NCBI RefSeq assembly: GCF_020510685.1
Contig: NZ_CP075185.1
Coordinates: 992,001-1,056,000, forward strand
DNA length: 64,000 nt
Direction of reading: 5' to 3'
DNA from: Dechloromonas denitrificans
GTDB lineage: Bacteria; Pseudomonadota; Gammaproteobacteria; Burkholderiales; Rhodocyclaceae
Shown here: piece by piece, positions 60,420 through 64,000 of the stretch
Layout: every line of letters starts with the position of its first letter
Numbering within the stretch: the stretch's first letter is position 1
The notes under the pieces: model-generated
What the model was told of the DNA's origin: nothing
The model's input: the letters and a program-made list of their open reading frames with translations, nothing else
The model's database searches: none
Position numbers and translations under genes: made by a program

Positions 60420-62862
60420 CAGTCGGGCTGGGCGGGGCGGCGCCGAGCAGCGGGAGCAGATCCTCACGGGCGACCGGCCGGCTGAACAGAAAGCCCTGAC
60501 CGCCGTTGCACCCCATTTCCTTCAGAATCGCCGCCTGCGCCGGGTATTCGATGCCTTCGGCAATGATCTCCATGCGCAACGAGCCGGCCAGCGCGATGAT
60601 CGCTTCGACGAAGGCGATGCCCTCGCTGTTGTCCGGCAGCTGAAGGATGAACGAGCGGTCGATCTTGATCCGGTCGATCGGCAGGTCGCGCAGCACGCTG
60701 AGCGAGGAATAGCCGGTCCCGAAATCGTCGATGCTGACGGTGATGCCGAAACTGTGCAGCTTGCCGAGGATTTCGACGCTGCGTTCGAGGACCTGCAAGG
60801 TGCTTTCGGTGATCTCCAGTTCCAGTGCGCTGGCCGGAAAACCGGTCCGCGCCAGCGTGTCGAGGACGGCGTCGATGAAGTCGTCACGCATGAACTCGCG
60901 CGCCGAGACATTGACCGCCAGACGCAGCTGCTGGCCGTCGTCGGCGGATAGTCCGGCCATTTCGCTGCAGGCCCGTTCGAGCACCCAGTGCCCGAGGCTG
61001 TCGATGACGCCGCTTTCCTCGGCCACCGGGATGAAGCGGATCGGGGGAATCATCCCCAGTTCCGGGTGCATCCAGCGGACCAGTGCCTCGACCCCGAAGG
61101 TCCGCCCGTCGGCCAGCGTGATCTGCGGCTGGTAATAGACGACCAGTTGATCTTCCTCGATGGCTCGCCGCAAGCCCTGCTCGAGTGTCATCCGTTCGGC
61201 GCTGCGGTCGGCCATTTCCTGTGAGTAGAAGCGATAGCGGTTGCGCCCGGCCTCCTTGGCCGAATACATGGCGATATCGGCCGCGCGCATCAGCAGGTGG
61301 CGATCGCTGCCGTTGTCGGGATAGACAGCGATGCCGATGCTGCCGGACACGGTAATGCTGTCGCCGGCCAGGTTGACTGGCGCGCGCACCGTATTGAGGA
61401 CCTTCTGGGCCAGTTCGGCGGCATAGGCGGCGCTGCTGTCGCCGGCCAGGATGACGAATTCGTCGCCGCCCAGCCGGGCGATCGTATCGGTGCTGCGCAG
61501 CGCGGCGCGCAGGCGGCTGGCCATGATGCGCAGCAGTTCGTCGCCGACGCTGTGGCCGAGGGTGTCGTTCACCACCTTGAAACTGTCGAGATCGAGGAAC
61601 AGCACCAGGCAGTGCTGCCTGTCGCGGTGCGCCAGTTCGATCGCATGATCGAGGCGGTCGTCGAAGAGCAGGCGGTTGGGCAGGCCGGTCAGCGGGTCGT
61701 GGTGGGCCAGGTGATGGAATTTTTCTTCGGCGACATGCATGCCGCTGACGTCGGAGAAGGCCATCACGAAATTGCTCAGCCGCCCCTTGGTGTCGCGGAC
61801 CACGCTCAAACTCTGCCAGGCCGGAAAGATCGCGCCACCGAGGCGCTGGCAATTGACCTCGCCTTGCCAGTAGCCTTCCTCGCTGGCCGCGATTTCGGCG
61901 AAAAAGCTCGCGCTGTCCACGGCGTCGCGTTGCGTGCGGAGCAGCACGTCGATATCGAAGCCGACGGCATCGGCCTCGCGGTAGCCGGTAATCCGCGTAA
62001 AAGCCGCATTGATCGCCCCGACGCGGCGCTCGGTATCGACGATCACGATGCCCTCGGCCGAGGTATGGAACACGACGCTGGACTGGCGAAGCCGTTCGTC
62101 GGTCAGGTGGCGTTCGGTGACGTCCTGCAGGACGCCGACGATGCGCCGGTCGACGTTGGCGCCGGGGTAGGCCTTGACGTTGGCTTCGAGGAAATGCGGT
62201 CGGCCGTTGGGCACCGTGCAGAACTCGATGCATACCGGCAAGCCGCTGGCCAGCGCCGTATCGAGGCTGGCCGCGACGCGGGCCCGGTCATCGTCGCTGA
62301 CGCGGCTGAGGAAAGACGCCCAGGATTCGTCTAGCGGCATCTGGCGGTCGCCAAACAGGGCGCCGAGGTGGCCGTCGCCATGCAGGCGGCCGGAGAGCGG
62401 CAGCCATTCGATCACGCCGAGCGAGGCAGCATCCATCGCCAGTTTCAGGCGCAGCTCGCTACTCTCGACGGCGATCTCGACTTCCCGCCGGGCCAGCGCC
62501 ATCTGGATCGAGGCGTGCAATTCGCGAATGTCCCAAGGTTTGACCAGATAGCCGAAGGGCCGGCTGGCCAGGGCGCGGTGCAGGGTATCGTCCTCGGCGA
62601 AGGCGGTCAGGTAGATGATCGGGGTCTGGTGCTCCTCCTGAATCTTGATTGCCGCCTGCACGCCGTCCATGGCGCCTTCCAGGTGGATATCCATCAACAC
62701 CAGGTCGGGGGCGATTTGGCCGATGCACTGCACGGCCTGCTCGCCGCTGCCGACCATCGCACCGACCCGGTAGCCGAGTGCCTGCAACTGGTTCTTCAGA
62801 TCGAAGGCGACGACGCGTTCGTCTTCGACCAGCATCAGGTTGATTTGTTTGTCTGTATTCAT
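60412..62862 (-). CDS. Response regulator with PAS, GGDEF and EAL domains
   Basis: An 816-residue c-di-GMP enzyme. Order: REC domain (1-125; acidic pair EDE, phospho-Asp in VLMDIHLEG), PAS (~140-260), PAS (~265-385), GGDEF (~395-560) with an intact RLGGDEF and an RSTD I-site, and EAL (~570-810) with FGVEALVRW and DDFGTGYSS. Both catalytic motifs look intact, so it may both make and break c-di-GMP. Its start overlaps the stop of the kinase gene at 62859 (ATGA), making a two-component pair. Confidence 0.96.
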   Translation of the reverse strand: MNTDKQINLMLVEDERVVAFDLKNQLQALGYRVGAMVGSGEQAVQCIGQIAPDLVLMDIHLEGAMDGVQAAIKIQEEHQTPIIYLTAFAEDDTLHRALASRPFGYLVKPWDIRELHASIQMALARREVEIAVESSELRLKLAMDAASLGVIEWLPLSGRLHGDGHLGALFGDRQMPLDESWASFLSRVSDDDRARVAASLDTALASGLPVCIEFCTVPNGRPHFLEANVKAYPGANVDRRIVGVLQDVTERHLTDERLRQSSVVFHTSAEGIVIVDTERRVGAINAAFTRITGYREADAVGFDIDVLLRTQRDAVDSASFFAEIAASEEGYWQGEVNCQRLGGAIFPAWQSLSVVRDTKGRLSNFVMAFSDVSGMHVAEEKFHHLAHHDPLTGLPNRLLFDDRLDHAIELAHRDRQHCLVLFLDLDSFKVVNDTLGHSVGDELLRIMASRLRAALRSTDTIARLGGDEFVILAGDSSAAYAAELAQKVLNTVRAPVNLAGDSITVSGSIGIAVYPDNGSDRHLLMRAADIAMYSAKEAGRNRYRFYSQEMADRSAERMTLEQGLRRAIEEDQLVVYYQPQITLADGRTFGVEALVRWMHPELGMIPPIRFIPVAEESGVIDSLGHWVLERACSEMAGLSADDGQQLRLAVNVSAREFMRDDFIDAVLDTLARTGFPASALELEITESTLQVLERSVEILGKLHSFGITVSIDDFGTGYSSLSVLRDLPIDRIKIDRSFILQLPDNSEGIAFVEAIIALAGSLRMEIIAEGIEYPAQAAILKEMGCNGGQGFLFSRPVAREDLLPLLGAAPPSPTVI

Positions 62863-64000
62863 GATGCTCTCCGCCCGGTGGGGTTGCTCGGGAAGCGCAA
62901 CGAAAAGCGCGGTCCCTGGTGGTCATGCACGGTAAAACTGCCGCCGAGCTGATCGGCGAGCAGGGGAACGAGTTGCAGACCCAGCGATTTCAGGTTCGTC
63001 AGGTCGAAGCTTGCCGGCAGACCGACGCCGTTGTCGGCGACGACCAGTTCGAGCTCGTCGCCCACGGCGAGCAGTTCGATGCGGACTTCGCCGGAGCGCC
63101 CGGCGGGGAAAGCGTGTTTGAAGGCGTTGGTCACCAGTTCGTTGATGATCAGCCCGCACGGAATCGCCCGCTCGAAATCGAGGAACAGCGGGGTTTCCGG
63201 CAGTATCCGGCGCAGCGTGATACGTGCCCCGTCCTCGCGGTAGCTACCGATCAGCAACTGGGCCAGGCGCTCCAGGTATTCGCCGAGATCGATCCGCGAG
63301 TAGTCCTTGCGCTCGTAGAGCAGTTGATGGGTCAGGGCCATCGCCCGGACGCGGCTCTGGCTCTCGGCCAGGATGGCGCGCAGGCGGGGATCGCTGGCAT
63401 GGGTCGCCTGCAGGTTGAGCAGGCTGGAAATGACCTGGAGGTTGTTCTTCACCCGGTGATGCACCTCGTTGAGCAACACCGTTTTTTCCTGCAGCGCATT
63501 TTCCAGTTTCTGCTGGGCCCGCTGGCGTTCGGTGATGTCGACGATGGAGGCGAGCACCATCGCCCCTTCCTCGGTTTCGATCGGGTTGAGGCCGATTTCA
63601 ACCGGAAACTCGGTGCCGTCGGCGCGGCGGGCGAAGAGGTCGCGGCCGGCGCCCATCGGGCGGGCCTTGGGGACCTCGAGAAAGGAGCCGCGGAAGTGCA
63701 CATGTTCGCCGCGCAGCCGTTCCGGCACCAGCATCTCGACCAGTTCGCCGATCAAGGCGCTGCGCGGGTAGCCGAAAAGCTGCTCGGTCTGGGCGTTGAC
63801 CAGAACCATGCGGCCGCTGCGCTCGATCATCACCATCGCGCTGGGGGCGTATTCGACGACCCGGCGAAAGCGCTCTTCGAGCCGCTTGCGCTCGGTGATG
63901 TCGACAATCGCCGCGAGGACCATCGGGCCGTTGTCGGAATCGATCGGGGTCAGGCCGATTTCGACCGGGAATTCGCTGCCGTCGCGACGCCGCGCATAAA
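62859..64000 (-). CDS. Sensor histidine kinase with tandem PAS domains (5' end outside window)
   Basis: The open frame runs to the right edge, so the N-terminus is missing. The visible part starts inside a first PAS domain ending MVLAAIVDITERKRLEERF. A second PAS follows whose end MVLASIVDITERQRAQQ is nearly the same (likely a recent duplication). Then comes a HisKA_2 phosphoacceptor with LLNEVHHRVKNNLQVISSLL and an ATPase domain with LIINELVTNAFKHAF and LVVADNGVGLP. This is the HWE/HisKA_2 class. It should phosphorylate the REC domain of the overlapping GGDEF-EAL protein. Confidence 0.93.
   Translation of the reverse strand, partial: YARRRDGSEFPVEIGLTPIDSDNGPMVLAAIVDITERKRLEERFRRVVEYAPSAMVMIERSGRMVLVNAQTEQLFGYPRSALIGELVEMLVPERLRGEHVHFRGSFLEVPKARPMGAGRDLFARRADGTEFPVEIGLNPIETEEGAMVLASIVDITERQRAQQKLENALQEKTVLLNEVHHRVKNNLQVISSLLNLQATHASDPRLRAILAESQSRVRAMALTHQLLYERKDYSRIDLGEYLERLAQLLIGSYREDGARITLRRILPETPLFLDFERAIPCGLIINELVTNAFKHAFPAGRSGEVRIELLAVGDELELVVADNGVGLPASFDLTNLKSLGLQLVPLLADQLGGSFTVHDHQGPRFSLRFPSNPTGRRAS

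Overview
The window reads as chromosomal DNA of a GC-rich betaproteobacterium, most likely a member of the Rhodocyclales (Azonexus/Dechloromonas/Zoogloea-like). This is inferred from gene content: phasins of polyhydroxyalkanoate granules, a PEP-CTERM protein, a Fap-like amyloid locus, a FeeM-type acyltransferase, many c-di-GMP enzymes and compact operons with ATGA/TGATG overlaps. No rRNA, CRISPR array or transposase was seen.

Layout. 1-9.0 kb (minus): one compact operon, diguanylate cyclase - rfbF - rfbG - rfbH - NeuB/cupin fusion - ThDP enzyme - glycosyltransferase (cut by the window edge), for a CDP-3,6-dideoxysugar and surface glycan. 9.0-14.5 kb: tRNA-Thr, an ABC1-kinase/patatin operon, a Rieske protein, a candidate small RNA, tRNA-Asn and tRNA-Gly. 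14.6-18.8 kb: a phasin gene, a second short candidate RNA that shares the phasin promoter motif, phosphoglucomutase, an IclR regulator, an orphan ParA and initiator tRNA-fMet. 18.9-26.2 kb: a candidate island whose far end carries an imperfect copy of the tRNA-fMet 3' end. It holds a MocR regulator divergent from an operon of a BenE-type transporter, a YggS-type PLP protein, a glutamine amidotransferase, a class III aminotransferase and serine hydroxymethyltransferase.

26.4-33.0 kb: small secreted proteins, a C26 amidotransferase, an inverted second copy of the first small RNA, a Crp-PAS-GGDEF fusion protein, a FeeM-type acyltransferase and a phasin-like protein. 33.5-42.1 kb: a Fap-like secreted amyloid system (Gly-rich protein, two small secreted partners, C39 protease, outer-membrane barrel) with a sigma-54 promoter, an unknown membrane protein and a sigma-54 activator. 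42.4-45.7 kb: a PAS-rich histidine kinase and a LuxR-type response regulator. 46-52 kb: a hydrolase, an OsmC protein and an AttEFGH-like ABC exporter. 52.3-53.2 kb: a PEP-CTERM protein with its own sigma-54 promoter. 53.6-59.5 kb: a SUF iron-sulfur operon (sufBCDSU, sufT, Rieske). 59.7-64 kb: a CHRD protein, a small membrane protein, a REC-PAS-GGDEF-EAL regulator and a sensor kinase cut by the right edge.

Taken together the region is rich in surface-matrix functions (glycan, amyloid, PEP-CTERM protein), with sigma-54 promoters, c-di-GMP enzymes and C-rich candidate sRNAs as likely control layers. The best candidates for something undescribed are the pair of C-rich sibling sRNAs, the phasin-linked short RNA, the tRNA-bounded PLP-enzyme operon and the Gly-rich Fap variant.
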